64,000 nucleotides of DNA from Lophius americanus (GCA_037951165.1 JBBDHG010000061.1:2838501-2902500); one strand, 5' to 3'; shown: positions 52,389 through 63,722, counted from the stretch's first letter. Translations and numbers: made by a program. The notes: generated by a model from the letters alone, not told the origin.

Positions 52389-55007
52389 ATGTCTGGCGGA
52401 GGTGTAGTTCGAGGACCAGCGGGGAGTAACGATTGTCGGATTTACGTGGGAAATCTTCCCCCTGATATCCGTTCCAAGGACATTGAAGACCTTTTTTACA
52501 AATATGGAGCAATTCGTGATATTGACCTGAAAAACCGAAGAGGAGGACCACCGTTTGCCTTCGTGCAGTTCGAGGACCCGAGGTGAGCTGCAGTGATCCG
52601 CCATGTCTTCATTGTTACATCTAACCCACATTCAGAATATACATATGACTCCAAAGGCACATGTTCTACCCCCCTGCCATGGCTTCATTATATGTTAGCC
52701 GTGTAGAATTCGTCTGATTGTTTGATGCGGTTGTATTTGGTGCTGTTGAAATATTTTGTTGAAAAAGGAAACTACTGTTATACTCGTTTCAGTTACGGAA
52801 GATGCATTAATTTCCGTCTGTGCGAGCCAAGCTGGTTTCCACCAAACTGCAACCTGGTAAACCAATTTTTAGGAAAATTATAATACAATAAAGTACTTTG
52901 GTAGTCACCAGACTAGTTTGAGAATCGGTTATTAATTCCTTGCTGTTTAAACTATTGATTGGTTTGATCATTATGAAATTGGAATGACCCTTAAGACATT
53001 CAAAAGATAGTAGCATTTATCTGGTTCGTCGTCAAAATATAATTTGACCTTTTCTCCTGCCCAAGTATAGTGTAAATCCACCGAGTACTTTTTGCGTAAT
53101 CCTGCAGACAAATCATCAACCCAGTGATTGCTCAAGGGTTAGAGCATAAACCTGCTTGATTAGGTAGTTGCTGGGCTCTTGTAAACTTAAAAAATATATA
53201 AATCCGTGTTTTATATACATATTGAAATTGCGACAAACATTGACACATGAATTAATAATAGGGAAAGTACGAAGTATTAATTTCCATATTTACACAAATA
53301 AAGCAGCAGAGGCTATTACAAACAAAGGATTGGTATACCAGATATACTGGGCAATGCCTTCTACATTTTTAGTGGCCTAAAAGTTTTCAATGCCATGTTT
53401 AAAATCTGCAAACCTGGCTGTTATGCATTAGCTGTGCGTGGTTTCTTTGTTCATAGATAGTATAGTAAATTTAGTCAGTTTCTGCATACAACTGCTGCCC
53501 CTCTTTCTAATGTTGAGACAAACTTCCATAATTCCATCTGCCATGCCTACCTAAAGACTCATAACTTTACAATCATTCCAGGAAGTTGCAGTCTCAACAT
53601 TAGGGACTGCTTGCTATTTTTTTATAGAAACTTGTGGGTAACTAGTATTATTGTTTATTTGCACTTTCAATTAAGTGCATAGGGATTGGGTAATGTTACA
53701 TTAAATCTTTCACTTATGACAATGCAATTTCCTGGAAAGACTGGAAAATGTAGGATTCATGTTTTCATAATATTGTATTTCAGAAATGTGGTGCTACCCA
53801 CCTCGTTTTAATTTTGTTTTTTATAGGGATTCTGAAGATGCTGTCTATGGCCGCGATGGTTATGACTACGATGGCTACCGCTTGCGTGTGGAGTTTCCCA
53901 GAGGTGGAAGGGGAGGTGGTGGTGGAGGTGGTGGAGGAGGAGGAGGCGGAGGTGGTGGTGGTGGTGGAGGAGGAGGAGGTGGAGGTGGAGGAGGAATGGG
54001 ACCCCCAAGGGCAAGGTTTGGTCCCCCTTCCAGGCGCTCGGAGTACAGGGTTGTTGTGTCAGGTGGGTGGCTTTACAAGTTGTCTTTATTTATTAATCTC
54101 AATGTATGAATCTATAACACTTACAAATATCTTTCTTATCCTGTTAGGTCTTCCTCCCAGTGGAAGCTGGCAGGACCTGAAGGATCACATGCGAGAGGCA
54201 GGTGATGTATGTTATGCTGATGTGTATCGTGATGGCACTGGAGTGGTGGAGTTTGTACGCAAAGAAGACATGACCTACGCTGTCCGTAAATTGGATAACA
54301 GCAAGTTTCGCTCTCATGAGGTAGGGTAACAGCCTCAGGATAACTTAGTAAGGACAATGTTTTGGAACTGAAAAGTTTTCTCATCAGGAAAGTGGAAGTG
54401 TTTACATGGTAAGTAAAGAGCAATGTTTAGTTTGAAATTCTACGTAATTTTGTTTGGTATTATGATTCTGCTCTTTCTTTTAATTGTGGACCGATGACAA
54501 TCATTATGATAGTGACATTTAAAAAGTGACTTTAGCATAAGCTTTATCAATGGGAGAACCTGATTTCAAGAAGCAACAAACGGGAGGTATAATTTGCCTT
54601 TTCTTTTTGCATTTTTCATTTGATAAATATACTTTTGCAACAAGTTATGTTGATTCCCACATGCTATATATTATAATCAGTTGTTTATTTTTGAGTATGA
54701 AGGTCAACCATGAATTCATAAAATATTTATGTAATTTTTGTAAGTTCATTAGATGGACTGACATAGACAGGCTCAAGTGGACACCACTTAATGTCGGGTA
54801 ATGGATGCTTAGTTGCAATGTGTGCGTATATGTGTTCAGGGTGAGACGGCCTACGTTCATGTGAAGTCGGATGGCCCTCGCAGCCCCAGCTATGATCGTT
54901 CCCGATCTCGGAGCCGAAGTCGAAGCAAGAGCAGATCACGAAGCTACTCCCCTCATCGCAAAGGGTCTCCACGTTACTCTCCCCGACGCTCCCGCTCTCG
55001 CACCTAG
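52389..55007 (+). CDS. srsf1: Serine/arginine-rich splicing factor 1 (SF2/ASF)
   Basis: Exons are 52389-52582, 53827-54062, 54148-54320 and 54840-55007, with GT/AG junctions: 256 residues (human 248). SRSF1 binds purine-rich exonic enhancers, recruits U1 snRNP and U2AF, and also acts in mRNA export and translation. RRM1 has RNP2 at RIYVGNL (17-23) and RNP1 around GGPPFAFVQF (52-61). A glycine linker spans residues 94-121 and is unusually long. The pseudo-RRM carries the invariant SWQDLKD heptapeptide (150-156). The RS domain runs from about residue 215 to the end, finishing RRSRSRT. The protein is close to identical to mammalian SRSF1 in the RRMs, so the assignment is secure. The a/b teleost paralogue is not determined. 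Confidence 0.97.
53085..53160. repeat. Possible diverged interspersed repeat in srsf1 intron 1
   Basis: The phrase TACTTTTTGCGTAATCCTGC followed by AGACAAA is part of a common fish repeat consensus. Only this short piece is recognisable. Confidence 0.3.
53507..53603. repeat. Long hairpin in srsf1 intron 1
   Basis: CTAATGTTGAGAC (53507-53519) pairs perfectly with GTCTCAACATTAG (53591-53603). After a small internal loop, AACTTCC (53521-53527) pairs with GGAAGTT (53581-53587). The terminal loop is 53 bases. It could be a MITE relic or a structured intronic element. Confidence 0.8.
53912..53995 (+). repeat. srsf1: In-frame GGN repeat encoding 28 consecutive glycines in srsf1
   Basis: Twenty-eight GGN codons in a row (mostly GGT and GGA, one GGC) encode residues 94-121, between RRM1 and the pseudo-RRM. 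The mixture of codons means it is not a pure triplet run. Confidence 0.95.
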
Positions 55008-56600
55008 ATTCACCTTTACCAAAGCGATGGTGCAACAAAGGGCCAGAGATGAGATCTGCACGCTACTCAACGAATCGTGCAGATTCACCACAGATGGTCT
55101 CTTGTGTTACCTGTTTACGCTGTCTTGCTATGTTGCATATTCTCCCACTTTTTGTTGGTTCTCCCACTTTTGTTGGTCTCTGTTTTCTCGTTTGCTTTAA
55201 TTTTTATGAATTGGTCTGTGTATATGGCCTTTTGTCACTCTGCTCCATCTTCTTTTTCCCCGTTTTCCCTTTTCTGTTAACCATCTCTGCCCCCTCGCTA
55301 TACTTTTCATCTATTGATTGTCCTCGCATGCTTTGTTTTGTTTGATTAGGAAAGTTTTTTTTTCTTTAGCATGTACTACTGTCCTTACCTTCTTGTGTGT
55401 CTCTCTGTAGAATTCAGAGGAACATTATAGGATGGAAAGAGAGCAAACAGTTCATATTAAGATAAACGGGAGGAGGAGGAGTCAAATATGGCACCAATGG
55501 TATGATGGCTGTGCCTTGTCAACTGTGAAATCTGAATTATATAAGACTATATACATTCAGTCTTTTTATTTTTACACACGCTTGACAATAGAGTGCCCCT
55601 ATTGAATGTTTTCAGTTATAACAAATTTTGTAAACCACCCATAGCTTGTGCTTATTTTGAGTTTGTTCATCTTTTAATATTCAAAGTAAAGAATCTTTTT
55701 TTCGGGACTGAGTGAACTCCCTCATAGATACATGTAATACCATCTATAGTGTCCAAGGTAATGCTGCGTTCAAGACACACCAGAAATTGAGAATTACAAG
55801 CACCATCTCAGACATGATTTAAACACATGGAGGCGTTGTATTGTTTGCTCGGAAACCCGTGAAAATTCATTAATGCCCCGTATACAGCTTGCTGCTAGAA
55901 TCACAGCATCCTTTCTCGTCCATAATGACATTTTTGCATTCTTGATATATTAGTGGGGCTGCCAGATCTAGGAGTTTTTGCAAAGATGTCTAATTCATAT
56001 TAGCCCACTTGCAAACTCCAGTTCAATCGATATGTGCATAATTGTGTGCTGATGTGACTGATTAGCGGGGCATCCAAATTGTTTCAAGGTTAGTCACTTT
56101 GAATGCATGTTGTTTCAAATGGAAATTTCCAATAAGGGATTAAAGAGTTAACTTTTGTCTTGAATGCAGCATGATTGATATTTTTTTGTTAGTTTATAAA
56201 ATTTGATTTTTTTTTTTTTTACCGTATTTTTTTCTTATAAGTATTCTCTCAGGATTTGATTCTAACATGCCTCCTTCTCTTTGGTTCTGCTGGTGTTCTG
56301 AAGGTTTGGACTGGGCTCATTGTCTCACCATTCCGGAGCCGGATCAGATCAGGATTAGGATTAGGCTTCAGGATGGATACATGGAGCAGGAGCATTTTAC
56401 CGGGAGAGGATCCAGAGGATCCCTGTCCACCTAACTCCCATCAAACTGGAAACACTGTAGTGACTAAACTAAATTGGCATTCAATAATTCAAAATATTTT
56501 TTTTAGATTTTGTGTGGGACCTCAGACACAAATTGCTACGAGCACTGCTACAAGCGTTTATTTTTCAGGCTTTTGTTAGTTGAATAAAAATGGGCTAGTA
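55008..56600 (+). other. srsf1: srsf1 3' untranslated region
   Basis: Sequence after the srsf1 stop codon. An acceptor-like CTCTCTGTAG ends at 55410, consistent with the known habit of SRSF1 genes to splice within the 3' untranslated region for autoregulation. AATAAA hexamers lie at 56583 and near 56826. The segment 56285-56500 recurs downstream at 60196-60405. Confidence 0.55.
56285..56500 (+). repeat. srsf1 3'-region block, copy A
   Basis: Contains, in order, GGTTCTGC, TTCTGAAGGTTT, GGAGC, AGGATTAG, GGAGCAGGA, TTACCGGGAGAGGAT and TAAACTAAATTGGC. All of these recur in the same order at 60196-60405. Confidence 0.75.
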
Positions 56601-57290
56601 AACCGGAGTGCTGGGAGGTGAAGGATGGATCACACACAAAAGGAGAGTGGTAAATAGTGGGCAACAATTAACAGAGGAGGAAGGATGGAAGTGGGAGTAC
56701 TGGGGGACGACAAGGGAATGTGACTTGTGTGGAATGTGGTTTGTATCTCTTTCCAAGGTTAGTCTTTTCCTGAGAATGATTGCTGATTTTTATTGAGTTT
56801 AATACTATCATAAAGCTTTATTCTCTAAATAAACGTTTCAGTAACAAATGTTAAAATGTTTGTGTTTTTTCCTCAACTCTAGTTCCATCACAACGTAGTG
56901 GTTGAAACAACATGACGCATTCATGATTATATGGGGGATTTGTCAATCTATGCACACATTATCTAGCCTAAAAAGCGAATGTTGGAGTCAAATAGCAGAC
57001 ATGGAACCAATTAAAGCTATTGTACATTTGTATATTGTAGTTGGTTACTGAATTTCAGTAAAGGTAGTTAGTGCCCGAACCAAACCAGTAAGAGCAGATT
57101 AAGTCCGTTTAGACCCAAACACCTTTAAATACACATGCACTAACTATAGGTGCGTAACATACCCCAGCTTCTCTCTTGATGTTTTTTTTAAAACGTCATG
57201 AATTTGGGTAGAATATAACAAGATTATTCCGGAACAAAATCTCCCCAAATATTTGCACACTATTTCCTGACTTGAGGAAATAAGCTCGCG

Positions 57291-57908
57291 GGTGAAGCCA
57301 AGATGGCTACCGAGTAGGGTTATGGGACAATGACTCGTTTCACTGAAGTTTGAAAGCAACGTGACGTCGAGAGTAAAAAAGACGCAAGAGGGTAATGCCT
57401 TTTACCCGAATTTTGTCCAGTTAAAAGGTAATCCTCTGATATAATGCCATGATTGCTCCCACGCCTTTCCACCAGTTGCGGTCGCCATGACGGAATAAAA
57501 TGCTCCGTTTTTTTCACGTAGGTCCCCGACTTCTAAAAAACTCATCGTGAAACAGAACGACCCATCTCAAGACAACGTTGTAATCGCTATTCTCTATTAA
57601 CTCATAAAAATGCGGGCCGACTCTATTGAAGAGCTGGTGAGTGAGAACTCGAAAATAAATAATGAAAACAGAAGGAGTAAAGAGAACACTTAACATTTTC
57701 ACGCAGTGATACAAAGGCGACAGAATAAAAATAATTACTATTGACACACGTATCAAAGAGGAAGAACGCAAAATGGCCAATCCCCAAACACGTGTGTGCG
57801 AGTTTGAGCCCTACTCAGGAGATAAGGTGGGATCTGCAGCTTTACGGGGTTGCTAAAAATATGTGGAACAAAGTCATAGAAATTTACAGATGTTATCGAC
57901 TATGCACA
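57291..57908 (+). mobile_element. Possible 5' end of an L1-type LINE
   Basis: The start GGTGAAGCCAAGATGGC, followed by TACCGAGTAGGG, resembles the 5' end of vertebrate L1 elements, including the conserved YY1-type AAGATGGC. Downstream sequence has no long frame but is followed, beyond the fold-back element, by an L1 ORF1-like piece. Assigned by pattern only. Confidence 0.4.
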
Positions 57909-59267
57909 TTATGGAGGTCAAAAATATAATGATTTAATCATTATAAATTACATTTTGATTGATTTGATTTTTGTATTGAAGATAAAAAATGACAAGGATA
58001 AATAAATAAATGCAGAAATGAATAAATAAATGTGGAAATAAATAAATGCAGAATTGAACAAATGAATACATAAATAAATCTTGTGAAAAGGAATTGAAAA
58101 GGGCTTCATTAATTTATTTTTTATTTATTCATTTGTTTTATTTTTTTTAAATGTATTCCTAAATGTATCCATTTCAGTATTTATTTATCTCTACATATAA
58201 ATAAATAAATAAAAATAATAAATATATAGATATTTATTGTTTTATATCTGTATTTCTTCATTTATTTATTTCTGTATTTCTTTTCCTGTATGGTAATGAG
58301 GTGGCCGAGCCTCAGGATTGGTTTGATTTGTACATCGATTCGGCTCTGCTATTTTTGACTTAAATTGGTAAGGCTAATCAGGCAATGCTAACATTGAGTT
58401 TTGGCATCTGCCAGAAATATTGTGAAGATGTTAACACTCCTTTCAGTCACTTCTGTTTAAGTGATGGTATGTCCTTTAAATGCAATCGCTAGTCATTTAA
58501 AATGGAGCCCATCTGGACATACCCATCCATTTCCCCTTGGGGATGGGTATGTCCAGATCAATGCTGGTGTGGATGACATGGACCTGTGACCATGCTAGAC
58601 GGCCTTCAAGAAGTTTCCTGTTGACTTCACCACCGCTCAGAGACAGAAGAGGTCAATATTGGCCGTGTGTAGATTTTCATTCATCCAGATCATGGCAACC
58701 AGTCCAGTTGCTTTGGATTCAACACACATGGATAGACCGAGTAGATTTGATCGGACACGATTGTTTCTGTCTGGTTTGCCAAAACAACCAATCCTGCTTT
58801 ACACTAAGGATAGGCCCGCCCACCTCATTACCATACGGACAAAGAAATACAGAAATAAATAAATGAAGATATGTATAAATAAATGAAACATTTACAAATA
58901 CAGAAATAAAACAATAAATTGATGAATGTAGAAATAAAGAAATTAATAAATAAAGAAATGATTAAATAAATATAGAAAAATGAAAATGAATGAATGTAGA
59001 AATAAATAGATAAATAAATACAGATATTAATAAATGAAATAAATGAATAAATGTGGGAATAAATAAAATATTAATAAATACTTTAATGAAGCCTTTTCAA
59101 TGGCAAAATGTAATTATTTACTTCAAAATGTATTCATTTGTTTATTTCTGCATGTATTTATTAATTTAAATACAAATTTATATATTTTATCTTTTCATTT
59201 CTGCATTTAATAATTAATTAATTTATCCTTATTTTCGTTTGGTACTCCACAGCTTTGGTCCTCCATA
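57909..59267. mobile_element. Fold-back (palindromic) non-autonomous element nested in a LINE
   Basis: The ends are inverted: TATGGAGGTCAAA (57910-57922) against TTTGGTCCTCCATA (59254-59267), each flanked by GCACA (57904-57908 and 59268-59272), a candidate target-site duplication. Long arms of variant AAATAAATG(T/C)(A/G)GAAATA units run inward on the left to about 58290 and appear inverted on the right from about 58834. TGGTAATGAGGTGG (58291-58304) pairs exactly with CCACCTCATTACCA (58820-58833). An 18-bp perfect stem at 58511-58558 lies near the centre. No transposase is encoded. The superfamily is unknown. Confidence 0.65.
58511..58558. repeat. Perfect 18-bp stem at the centre of the fold-back element
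   Basis: ATCTGGACATACCCATCC (58511-58528) and GGATGGGTATGTCCAGAT (58541-58558) are exact reverse complements around a 12-base loop. Confidence 0.9.
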
Positions 59268-59510
59268 GCACACCGCACCAAACCAAGAGCTATCATCAAT
59301 CGATTTTGTCTGAGGTCCTACCGACAAGCTGTTTGGAAGTCAGCAAAAAATAAACCTTCCATGCATGATAACAAGCTTCGATTTGCTGAGGATCTCTCTC
59401 ATCCTGTCAGAGAGGCCAGATTGAATCCGTGGCTGTTGGTGAAGGAGGAAAACCAGTCTACTGTGTTGGAGCACAGGTGGTAATCAATGGTCAGGATTCA
59501 GAGTAAGGTA
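59268..59510 (+). pseudogene. LINE ORF1 C-terminal remnant (L1-like)
   Basis: Translation from 59268 gives AHRTKPRAIINRF, then LRFAEDLSHPVREAR, then NPWLLVKE, resembling the C-terminal RNA-binding part of L1-type ORF1 proteins (PR.I..RF, then a DLS..VR..R block). A frameshift precedes a piece reading AQVVINGQDSE, which fits the domain's end. No ORF2 is visible. Confidence 0.5.
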
Positions 59511-60195
59511 AAACATGACATTGGAATTCTGCAGAGGCTCTTTGTTATGTATAGCAAGCCTGAACTGATGTCCGGGTGCACTATTACTGAATTTCACAAC
59601 ACTCAACTATAACTTTAAAATAAATTAGATCGGGCGTTACTTCCAATCCTAAACCCCCTTCTGGAATTTCCCCCCCCCCATTATGTCTTTTCATCAGTTG
59701 GTGGACATAACATTGGAAAGATGTATTGTTTTATTCATTGACTTTGATTTCTCAATATTATATGATTGATTTGCTTATCATTGAAATTTGATATTCACAG
59801 ATCTTAATTCTCAAACAAAAAGCCAAGTTTTCTTGAGTTGATGGCCCATATCAAACTATAAATCTCTTCAATATCAGAATTTTCAAACAAGAAAGCTGTA
59901 ATTACTTACAAATACTTTAAACTTTGTTATATTTATGTTTGTTCACACTGGCGTATTTTCTCATGTTTATGTCGTATACATAAGTATGATATTGTTTAGG
60001 GTTTGCATTATTATGTATATGTGTAATTAGTTTTGTTCCAATTTTCCAATAAAGTTTGTATTTATAAAAAAGAAATACAAACAAGCGGGCTGTAGTACAT
60101 TATATGACACGTGATGACGTCTTAAGATCCTACTGGTTGATCCAGCTGCCATACAGGACTGCAATTACCCTTTAACCTAGGCACATATCCACCTG
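59511..60195. other. Probable LINE 3' remnant and spacer
   Basis: AT-rich. CCAATAAAGTTTGTATTTATAAAAAAG near 60050-60075 looks like a retroposon 3' end with an AATAAA signal. No gene is visible. Confidence 0.4.
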
Positions 60196-60405
60196 GTTCT
60201 GCCAGTATTCTGAAGGTTTTGGACCGGGCATATAGTCACCCCCTTCTGGGGCCAATTCAGGATTATGATTAGGCTGTGGGATTGATGCAGGGAGCAGGAA
60301 TTCATTACCGGGAGAGGATATGATCCCCGGCCTTGTACTCAACCTCATAAAACCTGACATAGTTTTGGGAAATAATTAAACTAAATTGGCTTTTATAAAA
60401 TCAAA
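60196..60405 (+). repeat. srsf1 3'-region block, copy B
   Basis: Colinear with 56285-56500, sharing GGTTCTGCCAGTATTCTGAAGG-like sequence, AGGCTGTGGGATTGATG, GGGAGCAGGA, TTACCGGGAGAGGAT and TTAAACTAAATTGGC. The purine-rich sequence after it (60480-60720) also loosely resembles that after copy A, and AATAAA follows at 60774. Confidence 0.75.
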
Positions 60406-60729
60406 AAGGAACAAAGCTATGGTATTTCACAGATGCAATGATCAATTGTGGCATTAGGGTGATTTTTTTTATGCGAAGGACCAAAGTTTAGACCAAAACA
60501 GGAGAAGAAATGGGAGTGGTGAAAAAAAGGGCAGCCATTAAGAGGGAGACGAGACAGACTGGAGAAATGGGAATGACCAAAGATGAGTTTACTCAATGTG
60601 GTGGAAGAGGACATGCAATCTGTTGGTTTGACAGGGGAACATGTAGAAGAAAGAGGAAGATGGGAACTGTGGTGGTCCCTAAAGTTAACAGTAGAAAGAA
60701 GGGGAATATTTTAGTGTAGAAGATTAGTT

Positions 60730-61500
60730 TTGTTTTTTATTATCTCTACAATGTTTTAACGTTTATCTCTTCAATAAAAGTTTAATTAATTCCTTCATAT
60801 TAATGTCTTAATCTTTAATTGCCTATCTGTATCTTACATTTCAGTGATTATTTTCATCCTAAAAGTTCCAAATTCAAGATGAAGAGGAGACAAGATGATG
60901 GAAATGGAATGAAAATTGTTGATTGTTTAACTGTTCACACAAATCTCTAAAAATGTGGTGCAGAGAAAGCAGTGGTTGTAATTTGTGTCCCATATATGCA
61001 ATGTTGTGGTGGAGCCCACTACTGCAGGCACAGGGTTTCCAGTTAATTATTTCTTATGTTTTATTAAAAGCTCTGATTAGCCTAGGTAACTCAAAAAAGA
61101 AGTTCAATCCCATTCTGAACTGCCAGTAGGAGGAAAGTCATGTAGTAAGAATACTGCTATGTATTTTGACTGTTCACAATCATCTTTGTATGTGACCCAT
61201 ATGTGATATCAATGGGGCGGGGAATCTAACAAAAACCCATTTTGATGCAGATGAGGAGCAGAAAATCCACTCCAGGTAGAAAACTAAACTATGGTCACCC
61301 GCCACTAAACCCCCCCAAAAGAAAAAGACAAAACAAGTGTAACTAGCGTGAACTTTCTGCAAAGACTGCTTTACTTTGTCATCCAATGTTCTCCTCTGAT
61401 GTGCCAAGGCCTCATCTCCTTCGATGGCGCAGTTTCTGTGCTGCTCTCTTGGCCAGGTCACTGTTGGAAAAGAGTTTTTCTAACCACAATGAGGACTTTA
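60730..61500. other. Spacer upstream of dynll2
   Basis: AATAAA at 60774 could end an extended srsf1 transcript that includes copy B. The rest shows no gene or recognisable repeat. Confidence 0.4.
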
Positions 61501-61556
61501 TGTGTTAAAATAAAGGAAACGTATGACTCGAGCTCGGATCTCTCGCTCTTCAGTGC

Positions 61557-61666
61557 TGGCACGTGTGACGTCAGGGCGGGGCTTAAGTCTTCCCTGCATT
61601 AATGAAGGAAATCCTGCAGCCGCCGCTCAGGAGCGCCTGACACGGAGATCGAGTCAGTGAGAGACG
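61557..61666 (+). promoter_or_regulatory. dynll2: Probable dynll2 promoter and non-coding first exon
   Basis: A compact cluster of motifs lies side by side: E-box CACGTG (61560-61565), CRE TGACGTCA (61566-61573) and GC box GGGCGGGGC (61574-61582). About 85 bases downstream is a splice donor (GACG/GTAAGA after 61666) with no coding frame before it. LC8 genes have a 5' untranslated first exon, and the first dynll2 coding exon has an acceptor just before its ATG, so this is the likely leader exon. Its 5' end is not visible. Confidence 0.6.
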
Positions 61667-63514
61667 GTAAGAATGAATCACGGGTAGACACCGTCGGCTT
61701 TTGTCGTTGATACAACCCGTGCAGGCGAAAAGAGGGAGATGGCTGAGGTGTGTGCTTGTTTGCGTCCTAATCATGTTTGTCCCGCTGGTTTTTTGATCCA
61801 AATGTAAAGTGCATTATAAATTAAATGTATTATTATTATTAAGAAGCGGAACCAATAGATGCAAACTGATGCAGAGCTGCGCTGGGTCGTTACAGAGGGC
61901 TCCAGCTGACTGGAGTTCAGTCAAGTGTTAATGAGCATGTGCCCAAATAATGTTACCGTGACCAGCAGCAGTGATCAGTTTTATTCATTGTTAATGGTAT
62001 GGAAACTTTAAATGTTATTTTTCACGTTTTGCTCACTTTCAACGAGTATTTTTTTGATAAATAAAAAAAAAATCATGGGAATGATTTACATGTTTATGAC
62101 ATGTGCTTCTTTTAGCACATAGAGATTCTCTTGTCAACTTAATTTACTTGTGTCGAATTCCTTAATTTACTTTAATCGAGCAAAATTAGTCGGGACAAAC
62201 CTGTTGAGTAAAATCACACATTCAATGTAATTTATTTGCATCAATCCAAATAAATTGAACTGGAGCTAATCTGGGTCACTAAATTGAACAAAACCCAATG
62301 AATTATATTGATACAACTCAAAAACATTTAGACCAACATAATTGCTTAATACTGAAAGAAACGAGTTTGATCATGTGGAAAAAGTTTCCATTATATTTCA
62401 CTCAAAAGCAAATTTTATGTCGGAATTTAAAAAAAAGTTTTTTAGTGTATTTATTGAGCTTCTCGGATTAGTGTGTTCTCCAAACACAAATTGAGTGGAT
62501 TTTTTTTTTTCAATTCAGTAGCGATGTGCACAACAAGCTACAATCTCATTTTGATTAAAGCTAATCGTCCTTCGAGCAGAATGGAAAACCTCAGTCTATT
62601 TGCAGGCTGCAGTCAGCAGAAGAATCCGAACTACATAAGTCAAAGTTAAAAAAGCGGAGAACATAGCATACAAGCTATTAGCTTTATTGTAATGTACAGC
62701 CTCAATAGAATAATTCCACACATCAGTTTACTACAGTCGATTTTACAAACCCATTGTTTAAGTTGAAGAATATGCGTTTGCACAATTACTTTTTCTAATG
62801 GTTGGAGTCTTTCACTTTCACAACTTCACTCTTAAACACTTTATCACCATATCCACATCGACCATTAGCCGTCTTTTACACTAAAGAGAGAATTCTTGTT
62901 GAACTAAAAAAAATGGTAACACTCATTCTTTACAATTTAAACTCACAAGTTGGACTGCATTTTAAAATTGTATTTTTACAGTGCAAGATTAAGGCCCAAA
63001 AGCTTTAAAAAAGTGAAAATCCAGCTTTTGGAACTCTTAATCTCTTTCCACGATCTTACCCTAAGGAAATAAAATATTGAAATATTTGTTTTACTATTGG
63101 TGGATTTTATTCGTGTAGCATTTTAAGAGAAATATTAAAATGCTACACGTTTTAGTATGTGTAGATATTAGAACCCAAAATAGAGCAAATTTTGGGTCAA
63201 TTAAAAAAAAACTTCCCGTGTTGACATTAAGTCTTTCCAACTTAAATGTTAGACTCAAATATACTTTGTTACACCAGGGAACTTTTTATTTTTTATTTTA
63301 TTATTTATTTATTTTTTACAGTGTAGTGTGGTGATGCACTTCTGTAAAACTATGAGTGGAATTTCTCAATAGCTTCACTTAGATGCTCTGTAGTGTCACT
63401 AAACTCAGAAAAAGAAAGTCAGAATAACATTGATTGATTTTTCTTGTTGCAATGGAATCTCAGTATGTGGGATATGTTAGGTTTACGATTATTATATTCA
63501 TCCCCTACATTGAT
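61667..63514 (+). other. dynll2 first intron (inferred)
   Basis: AT-rich. The stretch 62115-62360, with repeated TAATTTACTT and CAACTCAAAAA-like words, resembles common fish MITEs. TTTTTTACAGTGTAG near 63311 could be a MITE terminus. Neither is certain. No gene is visible. Confidence 0.4.
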
Positions 63515-63722
63515 GTGTTTGAAGCAGGGAAATGGGAAATCCTAAGGATTTGTGCGCTTTTACACAGGCCAAATTCTAATGGATAGACGACGGGGTTAGA
63601 GCATTTCTCAAAATGCAGGACTCTTTAGGTGTTCCCAGCCTCCAGCAGTTGGTACCTACCATTCATCACTAAGGAAGGACGACTGGAAACAGAGCGACTG
63701 AGTCATGAGCGCCCAAAGTCTT
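63515..63722 (+). mobile_element. Tc1-like transposase remnant beside the dynll2 exon
   Basis: GATGTGTTTGAAGCAGGGAA, then CCTAAGGATTTG, AGGCCAAATTCTAATGGATAG, ACGACGGGGTTAGAGCATTTC and GTGTTCCCAGCCT match in order the transposase N-terminus (helix-turn-helix) of a common fish Tc1-like family, the same one as the deleted copy at 10384-10884. Frameshifted and truncated. Confidence 0.6.

Noticed and set aside
53808..54014. Minus-strand histidine/leucine-rich frame opposite the srsf1 glycine tract
   Set aside because: It is the shadow of the GGN repeat read on the other strand, not a gene.
53814..54329. 171-codon plus-strand frame, rich in V and E, across srsf1 exons 2 and 3
   Set aside because: A shadow of the glycine repeat in another frame that runs through an intron. 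The true frame gives SRSF1.
57980..59240. AAATAAATG-rich stretches considered as simple microsatellite
   Set aside because: The two halves are in inverted orientation and share non-repetitive inverted words, so a fold-back element explains them better.
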